Positions 26,146-35,311 of a DNA stretch of 64,000 nucleotides are shown here, piece by piece. The translations under genes and the position numbers were made by a program. The notes beneath the pieces are model-generated. The model was not told the DNA's origin. It saw nothing but the letters and a program-made list of their open reading frames with translations, and did no database searches. This stretch comes from Prevotella sp. P6B1 (lineage in GTDB: Bacteria; Bacteroidota; Bacteroidia; Bacteroidales; Bacteroidaceae), in contig NZ_JNKF01000010.1 of assembly GCF_000702825.1 (NCBI RefSeq), forward strand, positions 124,001 through 188,000, written 5' to 3'. Each line of letters opens with the position of its first letter. The stretch's first letter is position 1.

Positions 26146-26843
26146 TCAAGTTATTGTTAGTTGAAGACGACGAATCGCTCGCTTACATCGAGAAGACAGG
26201 TCTGGAAGACATTATTGGCGGTTATGAGGTAAGCACAGCCAAAAATGGTAAGGAAGGCGTGAAAGCTTGGGAAGAGATTCACCCTGACGTTATTATCTCA
26301 GATATCGATATGCCTGTCATGAATGGTTTCGAAATGGTTGAGCGCATTCGCGAGACAGATGGCGACGTGATTATCATCTTCACCTCAGCCCTCACCTCGC
26401 CTAACGATGTAAAGGCGGGCTATCGTCTAGGCATCAATAACTACGTCAAAAAACCATTCGTTCCTGAAGAGCTCGACGCTCATATCCAAGCGCTTATGAA
26501 AATGCGTGGTGGCGCCAAGACCCAGAACGAAACCAGCCATTACAAACTTGGAAAATACACGCTGGACGCCAATCACGCCACTCTTCGCAACGACGATACA
26601 GGCGTATCCCAAACCATCACCCAGCGAGAGGCACAAATACTGCAACTGCTGGCAGAGAACAAGAACAACGTAGTTCGCAGAGAAGCCATCCTGAGTCGAT
26701 TCTGGAATACTGAAGATGATTATTTCGCGAGTCGTTCGCTCGATGTTTTTGTGAATAAACTCAGAAAGGTTCTGAGCGACGAACCCAAGATTAATCTCAA
26801 AACAGTTCGTGGTATTGGGCTCCAATTGATAGTAGAAGCTTAA
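26142..26843 (+). CDS. OmpR-family response regulator
   Basis: 233 aa. Receiver domain with acidic pair D9/D10, phospho-acceptor Asp54 (VIISDIDMP), Thr81 and Lys104 (VKKPF); winged-helix DNA-binding domain at ~130-230 (SRSLDVFVNKLRKVL, TVRGIGLQL). Cognate partner of the overlapping kinase. Targets unknown; the neighbouring TonB receptor operon is a reasonable first guess. Confidence 0.95.
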   Translation: MIKLLLVEDDESLAYIEKTGLEDIIGGYEVSTAKNGKEGVKAWEEIHPDVIISDIDMPVMNGFEMVERIRETDGDVIIIFTSALTSPNDVKAGYRLGINNYVKKPFVPEELDAHIQALMKMRGGAKTQNETSHYKLGKYTLDANHATLRNDDTGVSQTITQREAQILQLLAENKNNVVRREAILSRFWNTEDDYFASRSLDVFVNKLRKVLSDEPKINLKTVRGIGLQLIVEA

Positions 26844-26864
26844 ATTCGAAGCTAAATGAAGCAT

Positions 26865-26930
26865 GAGTACGTCCGTGAACGCACTTGAGTACGTCCGTGA
26901 GCGCACTCGAGTGCGTACGTAAGCGTACTA
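26865..26930. repeat. Three tandem 22-bp palindromic repeats between convergent genes
   Basis: Units 26865-26886, 26887-26908 and 26909-26930, each starting GAGT(A/G)CGT and ending CGCACT or CGTACT. Units 1 and 2 differ at 2 positions; unit 3 differs from unit 2 at 5. Each unit is an imperfect palindrome (GAGTxCG.../...CGxACTC). G+C-rich against its surroundings; no T-run follows. Might act as a two-way terminator or a protein-binding array. Confidence 0.85.
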
Positions 26931-26944
26931 ATAGCCACCTATCA

Positions 26945-27736
26945 TTAATCAATTGGCTTGTATGGATCCATGGTCTTCAAAACAAGAGGAATACCAGGAG
27001 TTGCTAAAAGCCAAGCAGCAAAGGGCCACCAAGTTTGAGCGGGAATGCCCACCAAGCACAATGTAACAATCCAGAAAACAACATCACCAATAATAATTGG
27101 TATGATGCTGCGGGTATATTCGTAGACACAGGCTTCAACTAGTGCAACCAGAACCCCAGACACCACCAGCATCGAATTTCCCGCTACCATACTAAATAAG
27201 CCTATTATAATTGCAAACACTGGGATAACAATAACTGGACGATGCTTCCATTCCAAGATCTCACGAAGCACAGCACCATAAATAACCAAATTACCTGTTG
27301 CTTCTGCAACACAAAGTATTAATATGGAATAAATCGGATGCTGACGCATCCAAGCATATGCCTCTTTTACTAAGGCATCATTCTCAGCAACTTGAAAAAC
27401 ATCTTCCATCGAACACTGCAAGACTGCCAAGCCTGCCATAACAAGCATCACACCTGCAGCAACCTTTAGACGAACAGAACTCCGCTCAGGAATACGGCCT
27501 AAGGAATAATTTGCAAAACCAAATTTCAGGAAAACCCAGTTTAGAACAATACACAATAAGATAACAGATGCTGAAGCAGCATAAACCATCACACTCATCG
27601 ACGTGTCAGCTCCTACCTCTTCGCCTCTGAAGCCTTCGATGAAACCGGCAACAAACCCTACCACAGCACCTCCAATGAACATCACAACGAGTGTGATGCC
27701 CAATGCCAAAAGTAGATACATTATTGCCTTCTTCAT
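26945..27736 (-). CDS. CPBP-like integral membrane protein with degenerate motifs
   Basis: 263 aa, mostly hydrophobic, about seven or eight predicted membrane helices, with an N-terminal GxxxG-rich helix (MFIGGAVVGFVAGFIEGF). The layout (helix with an AEATGNLVIYGAVLREIL segment, then others) resembles CPBP/Rce1-type glutamic membrane proteases. However, the defining EExxxR is not intact (AEATGN) and the FxxxH and HxxxN motifs are not visible, so it is probably not an active protease of that type. Function unknown. Monocistronic, convergent with the response regulator. Confidence 0.5.
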   Translation of the reverse strand: MKKAIMYLLLALGITLVVMFIGGAVVGFVAGFIEGFRGEEVGADTSMSVMVYAASASVILLCIVLNWVFLKFGFANYSLGRIPERSSVRLKVAAGVMLVMAGLAVLQCSMEDVFQVAENDALVKEAYAWMRQHPIYSILILCVAEATGNLVIYGAVLREILEWKHRPVIVIPVFAIIIGLFSMVAGNSMLVVSGVLVALVEACVYEYTRSIIPIIIGDVVFWIVTLCLVGIPAQTWWPFAAWLLATPGIPLVLKTMDPYKPID

Positions 27737-27762
27737 CGCCTTTGTATTATTATATCTGAGTG

Positions 27763-27770
27763 CAAAGGTA
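27763..27770 (-). promoter_or_regulatory. Promoter -7 box for the CPBP-like gene
   Basis: TACCTTTG on the minus strand, 26 bp before the ATG at 27736. Confidence 0.6.
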
Positions 27771-27829
27771 CGATGAAAATCTTAAAAACCGACAAAAAGA
27801 TATGTTATCTTTAGGTTAAATCTTTTAAC

Positions 27830-28819
27830 TTATTTCTCTTTATAGATAACATTGTTGGCTCCACTGGTAATCTTCAAAGCTTCAGGATGCTCCTTGATAA
27901 ACGAATCAATGTGGCGTACACGCTTCTCCTCGAGAATCTCATCCACAGCTATCAGGATACCAGTCTCCTCAACATCGCCAAAGCCATAGTTGATAGCAGT
28001 ACCAAAGAGCTTCATAGTTGGTGAAAGACTCATATAAGCATTTACCAATGGTGGAATGTTATAACCCAATTTACGGATTTCACCATTCAACACACGATAG
28101 TCTTCCTTGAAAGACTTTCCACTAAAGAGGCATTCCAATTCCTTTGGATCAGTATCCATTTCCAGCGGTTTCATCGGGATAATAAGCTTCTCCTTATCAT
28201 CAAAATGCTTCTTCAGGAAATAAAGAATCATATCGCGTCCCTTGCGTATGTACGAAGGATACATGGTCATCTTGCCAAAGAAATACTTCACATTTGGTTT
28301 GATAACAGTAAGTGCTCCAAGACCATCCCAAAGATTATCCAAGGCAAACAAGCTCTTTGCACCCATACGAGAACTCTGATAGGGAAGAGAGACAAATGAA
28401 CGTCCGAGCTCGATAGTCCAAGGCGCATACTCTTTGATAAAACGATCAGAGAAGTGGAACATGTGACTCGTTGCCAAAATAGGTTGCCCCTTTTCATCGT
28501 ATTCCCAATCGGTACCAAGCAGATAACGGTAACCTCCAATGATCTCCTCTGCCTCAGGATTCCACACAATCAACTGCTTGTAACAATTGTCACAAGTATC
28601 GAATTCATCGATATCCATATCCTTGCCAGTACCTCCACCAGCCTCACGGAAAGCAATCTCACGCAACCTACCGATTTCCTTCATGACATTAGGCGCGTTG
28701 TGTGCCGTAATGACATAAATCTCATTATGGCTTTTATTGGTCATACGAAGCTGACGCTCTGGAGTGAGTTCACTCTTCAGAATCTCCTTGGCTATTGGCT
28801 GGATAATTTCCTGTTCCAT
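27830..28819 (-). CDS. glsB: GlsB-like glycine N-acyltransferase (GNAT/OlsB-type)
   Basis: 329 aa, soluble, GNAT-like acyltransferase of the OlsB/hemolysin group. Conserved-looking blocks: IGRLREIAFREAGGGTG, DEFDTCD, IIGGYRYLLG and WTIELGRSFV. In Bacteroides thetaiotaomicron, GlsB N-acylates glycine with a 3-hydroxy fatty acid to give the commendamide-type monoacyl lipid, and GlsA adds a second acyl chain; I assign this gene by pattern and by its partner next door. Starts 19 bp after the glsA-like stop. Amino-acid specificity (glycine rather than ornithine or serine-glycine) is inferred. Confidence 0.75.
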   Translation of the reverse strand: MEQEIIQPIAKEILKSELTPERQLRMTNKSHNEIYVITAHNAPNVMKEIGRLREIAFREAGGGTGKDMDIDEFDTCDNCYKQLIVWNPEAEEIIGGYRYLLGTDWEYDEKGQPILATSHMFHFSDRFIKEYAPWTIELGRSFVSLPYQSSRMGAKSLFALDNLWDGLGALTVIKPNVKYFFGKMTMYPSYIRKGRDMILYFLKKHFDDKEKLIIPMKPLEMDTDPKELECLFSGKSFKEDYRVLNGEIRKLGYNIPPLVNAYMSLSPTMKLFGTAINYGFGDVEETGILIAVDEILEEKRVRHIDSFIKEHPEALKITSGANNVIYKEK

Positions 28820-28838
28820 TCTCTCTTTCTTAAATAGT

Positions 28839-29672
28839 TTATAGTTTATAGACTTGTCCTCTCACAAATTCAGCCCATTCCATCGGCGTTTTCGACTTAT
28901 CAAACGTCTGCCAGGGTATAGGCTTTCCTATCTTCACTTCGAAGGTCTTATGCACGTTTTTATACATTTCATCAACCAAAAACAGCATCGCCAGATTAAA
29001 AGGCAGGTGTTTATCGCTGAAGTTGGCCAATCGATAGAAGAACTTGCTGTTTTCCCCACTGAAGTGGATGGGAACCACATCGCGCTGATACTCTATGCTC
29101 TTCGAAATAAAGGTTTTCTTCCAAGGAATATCCCTGATTACTCCGTTCTGCTTTCGCGAGCAGATACCTGCCGGAAACATTAGCATATGATGATCGCTCT
29201 TGAATCCAGCCTCAACCATAGCAGGAAAGTTGCGACTCTGATTCCCCGTCTTGTTGATAGGAATACACAATGGAGCGAGTCCTGGCAGATTCATCAACAA
29301 ATCGTTAACCAGATAGCGGAAACGTCCATTATAGAACCTCCCGATGATGGCACCAAGTGCTACACCATCCTCACCGCCAAGAGGGTGATTACTTACGAAA
29401 GTATATAGTTTACCGTCGTTAGGATCAGGCAGGTTCTCCTTTCCAACAATATTGAGGGTCATATCGAGGTATTTCACGCATTCCTCCAACCACTCTACGC
29501 CTACTTTATCGCGACTTTCCCAAAGGAAAGCATTTACCTGGTCCTGATGAGCAATCTTCTTCAGCCAATTAACTAACGGTCGAGGCACAAATTTAGCCTT
29601 TGCGCCCATCTTTCCTTTGAGGATCTGATCGATGTCAATCGTATGCTCAGTCACTGTTGTCATTTCTCTCAT
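28839..29672 (-). CDS. glsA: GlsA-like O-acyltransferase (PlsC-type)
   Basis: 277 aa PlsC/LPLAT-family acyltransferase. The acyltransferase motif is SNHPLGGEDG: His followed by Asp six positions on (H-x5-D; Glu at H-x4), slightly different from the usual H-x4-D. Later blocks FPAGICSRKQNG and VVPIHFSGENS fit motifs III and IV. First gene of the two-gene operon with glsB; expected to put the second fatty acid on the 3-hydroxyl of the N-acyl glycine at the inner membrane. An alternative ATG at 29663 is better spaced after GAGAG and from the promoter box; the true start could be either. Confidence 0.75.
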   Translation of the reverse strand: MREMTTVTEHTIDIDQILKGKMGAKAKFVPRPLVNWLKKIAHQDQVNAFLWESRDKVGVEWLEECVKYLDMTLNIVGKENLPDPNDGKLYTFVSNHPLGGEDGVALGAIIGRFYNGRFRYLVNDLLMNLPGLAPLCIPINKTGNQSRNFPAMVEAGFKSDHHMLMFPAGICSRKQNGVIRDIPWKKTFISKSIEYQRDVVPIHFSGENSKFFYRLANFSDKHLPFNLAMLFLVDEMYKNVHKTFEVKIGKPIPWQTFDKSKTPMEWAEFVRGQVYKL

Positions 29673-29686
29673 TCACTAACAAGTTG

Positions 29687-29694
29687 CAAAAATA
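29687..29694 (-). promoter_or_regulatory. Promoter -7 box for glsA-glsB
   Basis: TATTTTTG on the minus strand, 14 bp before the ATG at 29672. No clear -33 element. Confidence 0.5.
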
Positions 29695-29806
29695 GCACAT
29701 TTCTTTGAATAATGAGCAAAAAAAGGAGAAAAAACATTGTTTTTAAATGTATTTAGGACACGAAGGGGGCCTAAATCAACAAAAAAAGGTTAAAATCAAA
29801 AAAAAG

Positions 29807-29831
29807 TGGGGAATTGTGGTGTAAAGTGGGG
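29807..29831 (+). promoter_or_regulatory. MraZ operator (three TGGGG-type repeats)
   Basis: TGGGG-N5-TGGTG-N5-TGGGG at 29807, 29817 and 29827: 5-bp boxes at exact 10-bp spacing, the known arrangement of MraZ binding sites (TGGGN boxes one helical turn apart). It covers the -33 region of the mraZ promoter, so MraZ binding should block its own operon. The middle box deviates (TGGTG). Confidence 0.8.
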
Positions 29832-29840
29832 AAAAATGAC

Positions 29841-29848
29841 TAACTTTG
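29841..29848 (+). promoter_or_regulatory. Promoter -7 box of the dcw operon
   Basis: TAACTTTG, 28 bp before the mraZ ATG and 9 bp after the last operator repeat. Confidence 0.7.
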
Positions 29849-29876
29849 CGGCAAATAAATTATTAAATAGGTACGT

Positions 29877-30332
29877 ATGCGTTTTATAGGTAATATAGAG
29901 GCAAAAACCGACGCTAAAGGAAGAGCCTTCCTCCCAGCCGTTTTCCGCAAGGTGCTGCAGGCATCTGGCGAGGAAAACCTGGTAATCAGGAAGGACGTTT
30001 TCCAGAACTGTCTGGTACTCTATCCTGAAAGCGTATGGAACGAGCGACTGGATTTACTGAAGTCGCAGTTAAGTCCATGGAAGCAAGCACACCAACAGAT
30101 TTTCCGTCAGTTCGTATCAGAAGCCGAGGTTGTAACCCTTGATGGCAATGGTCGTTTCCTCATCTCAAAGCGTCTGCTTAAAGCTGCAGAGATAGACCAA
30201 GACATCCAGTTCATCGGCATGGACAACACGATTGAGATCTGGGCTCCCGAACGACTGAAGTTAACACAGAAGAGCGAAGAAGAATTCGGCATCGAACTTG
30301 AGAACATCATGAATAACTGTGATTCCTTATGA
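29877..30332 (+). CDS. mraZ: Transcriptional regulator MraZ
   Basis: 151 aa with two SpoVT/AbrB-like MraZ domains: MRFIGNIEAKTDAKGRAFLP at the N terminus and VVTLDGNGRFLISKRLL in the second half. MraZ binds repeated TGGGN boxes in front of the division and cell-wall operon and represses it; three such repeats precede this gene. First gene of the cluster; its stop overlaps the rsmH start by 4 bp. Confidence 0.96.
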   Translation: MRFIGNIEAKTDAKGRAFLPAVFRKVLQASGEENLVIRKDVFQNCLVLYPESVWNERLDLLKSQLSPWKQAHQQIFRQFVSEAEVVTLDGNGRFLISKRLLKAAEIDQDIQFIGMDNTIEIWAPERLKLTQKSEEEFGIELENIMNNCDSL

Positions 30333-31243
30333 TAACCACAGCAGAGACATACCATGTACCCGTGCTCCTCAACGAGAGCATTGACGGACTTGACATCAAG
30401 TCCGACGGCATTTATATTGACGTAACCTTTGGTGGAGGCGGACACAGCAAGGAAATACTGCGTCGACTTGGTAAGAACGGACATTTATACAGTTTTGACC
30501 AAGACCCTGATGCAGAAAAGAACATTGTCAACGACCAACGTTTCACCTTTGTCAGGAGCAACTTCAGATATCTGAAGAACTGGATGCGCTACTACGGAGT
30601 AGACCATATCGACGGTTTGCTCGCTGATTTAGGGGTATCAAGTCATCACTTTGATGACGAAACGCGTGGTTTCTCATTCAGATTCGATGCACCACTTGAC
30701 ATGAGAATGAACAAGCGTGCTGGAGCTACAGCAGCCGAGCTGCTTAACAACTACGGCGAGGAGCAGTTAGCAGATATTTTCTACATCTACGGAGAACTGA
30801 AAAATGCCAAAAGAATCGCAGCCGCCATCGCTAAGGCGCGCAGCGAGAAAGCGATAGAGACCACAGGCGACCTCATGAGCATCACTGAAAAACTGTTTCA
30901 GCGGGAAAGAGAGAAAAAGGAGATGGCTAAGATGTTTCAGGCGCTTCGCATAGAAGTCAACCACGAGATGGATGCTCTGAAAGAAATGCTGTATGGAGCA
31001 AAGGACATGCTTGGTGAAGGTGGGCGCCTTTCAGTTATCACCTATCACTCGCTCGAGGACCGCATCGTCAAGAACATGATGAAGGCCGGCAACGTAGAAG
31101 GTAAGATCAAACAAGATTTCTTCGGACGCATTGAAGCACCTTTCCGCCTGGTCAACAACAAAGTTATTGTACCCAGTGACCAGGAACAGCAGCAGAACCC
31201 ACGCAGCAGAAGTGCCAAATTGAGAATCGCAGAAAGATTGTAA
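30329..31243 (+). CDS. rsmH: 16S rRNA m4C1402 methyltransferase RsmH
   Basis: 304 aa. N-terminal YHVPVLLNESIDGL, SAM-binding TFGGGGHSKEIL, and LADLGVSSHHFDDETRGFSF are the standard RsmH (MraW) blocks; the helical insert follows, and the end SAKLRIAERL is typical. Methylates N4 of C1402 in 16S rRNA. Coupled to mraZ by a 4-bp overlap. Confidence 0.97.
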   Translation: MITTAETYHVPVLLNESIDGLDIKSDGIYIDVTFGGGGHSKEILRRLGKNGHLYSFDQDPDAEKNIVNDQRFTFVRSNFRYLKNWMRYYGVDHIDGLLADLGVSSHHFDDETRGFSFRFDAPLDMRMNKRAGATAAELLNNYGEEQLADIFYIYGELKNAKRIAAAIAKARSEKAIETTGDLMSITEKLFQREREKKEMAKMFQALRIEVNHEMDALKEMLYGAKDMLGEGGRLSVITYHSLEDRIVKNMMKAGNVEGKIKQDFFGRIEAPFRLVNNKVIVPSDQEQQQNPRSRSAKLRIAERL

Positions 31244-31257
31244 CAAAGAGAGAACAG

Positions 31258-31695
31258 ATGGAGAATAAAGACAATATAGAATTATTGGCCGAAACTTCTG
31301 ACGTGAAGGAACAAGCCAAGAAGACCATCCAGAAGATCAAGGAGAAAGTTAAGGAGGAAGACCCCAAGCTAACCCCGTCCTTGAATCTCAGGACCATTCT
31401 TGGTGGCGACTTCCTGACTGCAGAAATGGTACGCAAACAGATATGGTTGTGCGTATTGATTGTTGTGTTCACCATCGTCTATGTTGCCTCCAGATACCAG
31501 TGTCAGCAAGACCTGATTGCCATCGACAAGCTGGAAAAGGAACTGCTCGATGCCAAATACAAGGCACTATCCAGTTCCAGCACACTGACAGAGAAATGCC
31601 GTGAGAGCCACGTGCTTGACGCGCTGAAGCAAAATAAAGACAGTCTGTTACACATTTCAGACCAGCCACCATATATAATAAATATACCAGAATAA
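31258..31695 (+). CDS. ftsL: FtsL-like cell-division protein
   Basis: 145 aa, single membrane helix (about residues 60-80, KQIWLCVLIVVFTIVYVASR) with a long charged cytoplasmic N terminus and a short periplasmic coiled-coil part (DLIAIDKLEKELLDAKYKAL). This topology and the position between rsmH and ftsI identify it as the Bacteroidota FtsL-like protein, a bitopic divisome component that helps activate FtsWI. The family is poorly conserved in sequence, so the call rests mainly on context. Confidence 0.8.
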   Translation: MENKDNIELLAETSDVKEQAKKTIQKIKEKVKEEDPKLTPSLNLRTILGGDFLTAEMVRKQIWLCVLIVVFTIVYVASRYQCQQDLIAIDKLEKELLDAKYKALSSSSTLTEKCRESHVLDALKQNKDSLLHISDQPPYIINIPE

Positions 31696-31704
31696 GAATA
31701 CAAG

Positions 31705-33825
31705 ATGAGTAAGTTCAATAACGATAAGGTCATGCCTCGCTACTTCGCAATCGCAGTAGTACTCACACTGATTGGTTTTGCCATAATTGGCAAGGCCATG
31801 TACATCATGACCGCCAAGAAGGATTATTGGACTCAAGTAGCATCTCGACTGAAGCGCGACAGTGTTACTGTAAAACCGAATCGTGGTAACATATTAAGTT
31901 GCGACGGTCAGTTGATGGCCAGTAGCATACCAGAATACAAGGTGTTTATGGACTTTCAAGCCAGCGCAGACGATTCTATCGGCAAGCGTAACCGCGACTC
32001 TATCTGGGCAGCCAACATCGACACCATTTGCTACGAGCTGAATCAGATATTCCCACAGAAGTCGGCAGCAGAATTCAAACAACATCTTCTGGAAGGAAAA
32101 CATAAGGTTCAGAAAAATGGCACAATAGGTTCTCGCCATTGGGACATTCTGCGTCGTCGTATAGACTATAATACATTCTGCGAAGTACACAACCTTCCGA
32201 TCTTCAAGGAACGTACCTACAAAGGCGGTTTCCATTGGGAAGAATACAACACACGTCGCAAACCATTCGGCACATTGGCGCAACGTACCATCGGCGATGT
32301 CTATATAGCTAAAGATAGCGCTAAGAACGGATTGGAGTTATCGTTAGACACCCTGCTTCGTGGAAAGAACGGTTTGATGCACCGTCGTAAGATTCTCAGC
32401 AAGTACTTGGATATTCCCGTTCTCTCGCCTGAAGACGGTGTAGATGTTGTGACCACCATCGACGTTAGTATGCAGGACTTAGCAGAACGCGCATTGGTCG
32501 ACGAGTTGAAGGAAATCAACGGTGAAATGGGCGTTGCCATTCTGATGGAAGTTAAAACCGGTGATGTTAAAGCCATTGTAAACATGACCCGTGGCAATGA
32601 TGGAAAATATTACGAGATGGTGAATAATGCCATCAGCTACCGTTGCGAGCCAGGTTCTGTATTCAAGGTTGCCTCATTCCTGGTTGCCCTCGACGATGGT
32701 GTAATCGACACCACCATGACCATTCCAACCGGATGTGGCGTTATGGAAATGCACGGACGTCCTATGAAAGATCATAACTGGCGACGTGGCGGATACGGCA
32801 CCATTAATGTTGCCCGTGCTTTGGAAGTCAGCTCGAATATCGGTGTCAGCTACCTCATCGACAAGTATTATGGCCGGAATCCCAGAAAGTATGTTGAAGG
32901 TCTATATCGCGTAGGTATCCACGAAGACCTGAAGTTACCATTGGTTGGTTATCATACACCAATGATCCGCATGCCGGACACCAAAACCACCGACAGATCA
33001 AAGTATTGGAGCAAGACAACCCTCCCCTGGATGAGTATAGGTTATGAAACCCAGATAGCTCCCATCAACACGGTAGCCTTTTATAATGCCATCGCCAATG
33101 ATGGCAAGATGATGCAGCCTCGTTTCGTAAAACAACTGATGAAGAACGGCGAAGTCATCAAGGAATTTGAGCCCGTTGTTTTAAAAGAGCGAATTGCCAA
33201 ACCACAGACCATCAAGACCATGCAGACCATATTGGAGCATGTGGTTAGTCAAGGACTGGGTAAAAAAGCCGGTTCAAGATCATTCAAGGTTGCAGGAAAG
33301 ACAGGAACTGCGCAAGTTGCCGACCAATATGGCAGCTATCACTCAGGTGTGACACGCTACTGGCTGAGTTTTGCCGGTTTCTTCCCTGCTGACAATCCTC
33401 GCTACACCTGTATCGTCTGCTTAAAGAAATCAGGACTACCGGCCTCTGGTGGCGGCATGAGCGGTGTAGTATTCCATCATATCGCCGAAGGCGTCATGGC
33501 CCAGAACCTGAAACGTAGCGTCGACGATGCCCGTGACGCCGAATCTGTGCTGACTCCCGATGTCAAGAAAGGCAACAACTCTGCTGCCAACTTCGTTCTG
33601 GCAAGTCTGAAAGCGAAAGGCTCTGTTTCCAACAACAGCAATCGTGAGGTTAGCAAAAACGTGGTACCCGATGTTACGGGAATGGGAGCAAAAGATGCTG
33701 TATTCCTGTTAGAAAGTCGTCGCATCAAGACACATCTGAAGGGCAGAGGAAAAGTAAAGTCACAAAGCATCCACGCCGGCAGCTCTGTCAAGCAGGGCAT
33801 GGTGTGCGAACTAATTTTAGATTAA
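31705..33825 (+). CDS. ftsI: Division-specific penicillin-binding protein (FtsI/PBP3 type) with PASTA domain
   Basis: 706 aa, one N-terminal membrane helix (~12-32), a pedestal domain and a transpeptidase domain: nucleophile Ser318 in [14 protein letters not shown] at 376-378 and KTGTAQ from Lys532. The final ~65 residues are one PASTA repeat ([20 protein letters not shown]). It cross-links septal peptidoglycan and pairs with FtsW encoded in the same cluster. Confidence 0.95.
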   Translation: MSKFNNDKVMPRYFAIAVVLTLIGFAIIGKAMYIMTAKKDYWTQVASRLKRDSVTVKPNRGNILSCDGQLMASSIPEYKVFMDFQASADDSIGKRNRDSIWAANIDTICYELNQIFPQKSAAEFKQHLLEGKHKVQKNGTIGSRHWDILRRRIDYNTFCEVHNLPIFKERTYKGGFHWEEYNTRRKPFGTLAQRTIGDVYIAKDSAKNGLELSLDTLLRGKNGLMHRRKILSKYLDIPVLSPEDGVDVVTTIDVSMQDLAERALVDELKEINGEMGVAILMEVKTGDVKAIVNMTRGNDGKYYEMVNNAISYRCEPGSVFKVASFLVALDDGVIDTTMTIPTGCGVMEMHGRPMKDHNWRRGGYGTINVARALEVSSNIGVSYLIDKYYGRNPRKYVEGLYRVGIHEDLKLPLVGYHTPMIRMPDTKTTDRSKYWSKTTLPWMSIGYETQIAPINTVAFYNAIANDGKMMQPRFVKQLMKNGEVIKEFEPVVLKERIAKPQTIKTMQTILEHVVSQGLGKKAGSRSFKVAGKTGTAQVADQYGSYHSGVTRYWLSFAGFFPADNPRYTCIVCLKKSGLPASGGGMSGVVFHHIAEGVMAQNLKRSVDDARDAESVLTPDVKKGNNSAANFVLASLKAKGSVSNNSNREVSKNVVPDVTGMGAKDAVFLLESRRIKTHLKGRGKVKSQSIHAGSSVKQGMVCELILD

Positions 33826-33848
33826 TATATATAATAAGGTATAAGAAT

Positions 33849-35300
33849 ATGAGATTAAACGAATTACTCAAACATGTAGAAATCCTCAACATCACAGGTG
33901 ATGCCGGGGTGGAAATAAGTGGAGTAAACATCGATTCCCGCCGCATTGAAAAGGGACATCTATTCGTTGCTATCCCAGGTACAGTAACGGATGGACATAA
34001 GTTCATCCCCAAAGCTATTGAATTGGGAGCAGCAGCTGTTTTATGCGAGAAGATACCAGAAAAACTGGCCCCAGAAGTCACATATATACAAGTAGCCTCT
34101 ACCGAAGACGCTGTCGGAAAGGTTGCCACCCTATTCTATGGCGATCCTTCAAGAAAACTGAAGCTGGTAGGCGTAACGGGTACTAATGGAAAGACAACCA
34201 TTGCCACCTTATTATATAATATGTTCCGCAAATTCGGACACAAATGTGGTTTACTGTCAACCGTTTGTAACTATATCGAAGACGAAGCTATTCCTGCCGA
34301 TCATACAACCCCCGACCCCATCGAGCTGAACCGCTTGCTGGCTCAGATGGTCGATGCCGGTTGCGAGTATGCCTTCATGGAGTGTTCTAGTCACGCCATC
34401 GCTCAGAAACGCATCGGCGGATTGAAGTTTGCCGGTGGTTTGTTTACCAACCTGACACGCGACCACCTGGACTATCACAAGACCTTCGAGAACTATCGTG
34501 ATGCCAAGAAAGCATTCTTCGACGGTCTTGAAAAAGATGCCTTTGCCATTACCAATGCCGACGACAAGAATGGTATGGTGATGGTACAGAACTGCAAGGC
34601 CAATGTAAAGACATACTCTACTCGTACGATGGCTGATTTCAAGGCAAAGATCATTGAGTGCCATTTTGAGGGAATGTATCTCGACATCAACGGTAAAGAG
34701 GTTGGCGTACAATTCATAGGCAAGTTTAATGTCAGCAACCTGCTGGCCGTGTATGGTGCCGCCGTCATGTTAGGCAAGAAACCTGAAGACATCTTACTGA
34801 TTCTCAGTACTCTGAAAAGTGTCAGCGGCCGACTGGAGCCCATCCACTCACCCGAGGGTTATACCGCCATTGTTGATTATGCTCACACGCCCGATGCCTT
34901 GGAGAATGTACTGAATGCCATCCACGAGGTTTTAAATGGCAAAGGTAAAGTTATCACCGTTTGCGGTGCTGGCGGCAACCGTGATAAGGGCAAACGCCCC
35001 ATCATGGCACAAGAAGCCGTAAAACAGAGCGACAGAGTCATCATTACCTCTGATAACCCACGTTTCGAAGAACCACAGGATATCATCAACGATATGCTGG
35101 CCGGACTCGATCAGAAACAAATGAAAAAAGTACTGAGCATTGTTGACCGTCGTGAAGCTATCCGCACTGCCTGCATGCTGGCAGAAAAGGGCGATGTTAT
35201 CCTGATTGCCGGCAAGGGCCATGAAGACTATCAAGAAATTAAAGGTGTAAAGCACCACTTTGACGACAAAGAAGTAGTCAAGGAAATATTTAATTCATAA
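33849..35300 (+). CDS. murE: UDP-MurNAc-L-Ala-D-Glu:meso-diaminopimelate ligase
   Basis: 483 aa from the ATG at 33849 ([12 protein letters not shown]); the longer frame through the intergenic spacer was trimmed. Mur-ligase domains in order: N-terminal UDP-binding, central ATPase with [10 protein letters not shown] (~108-117), C-terminal ligase. The sequence DNPR (402-405) is the signature of ligases that add meso-diaminopimelate, so the peptidoglycan is DAP-type as expected for Gram-negative bacteria. Cytoplasmic. Confidence 0.97.
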   Translation: MRLNELLKHVEILNITGDAGVEISGVNIDSRRIEKGHLFVAIPGTVTDGHKFIPKAIELGAAAVLCEKIPEKLAPEVTYIQVASTEDAVGKVATLFYGDPSRKLKLVGVTGTNGKTTIATLLYNMFRKFGHKCGLLSTVCNYIEDEAIPADHTTPDPIELNRLLAQMVDAGCEYAFMECSSHAIAQKRIGGLKFAGGLFTNLTRDHLDYHKTFENYRDAKKAFFDGLEKDAFAITNADDKNGMVMVQNCKANVKTYSTRTMADFKAKIIECHFEGMYLDINGKEVGVQFIGKFNVSNLLAVYGAAVMLGKKPEDILLILSTLKSVSGRLEPIHSPEGYTAIVDYAHTPDALENVLNAIHEVLNGKGKVITVCGAGGNRDKGKRPIMAQEAVKQSDRVIITSDNPRFEEPQDIINDMLAGLDQKQMKKVLSIVDRREAIRTACMLAEKGDVILIAGKGHEDYQEIKGVKHHFDDKEVVKEIFNS

Positions 35301-35311
35301 TACCATCGTTT

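Noticed and set aside
26865..26930. CRISPR-like array
   Set aside because: Units are directly adjacent with no spacers, and there are no cas genes.
27796..27812. Small hairpin AAAGATA-TGT-TATCTTT before the glsB stop, as a terminator
   Set aside because: Only A-T rich pairs apart from one G-C, upstream of the CPBP-like gene promoter and with no T-run on the relevant strand; not enough to call.
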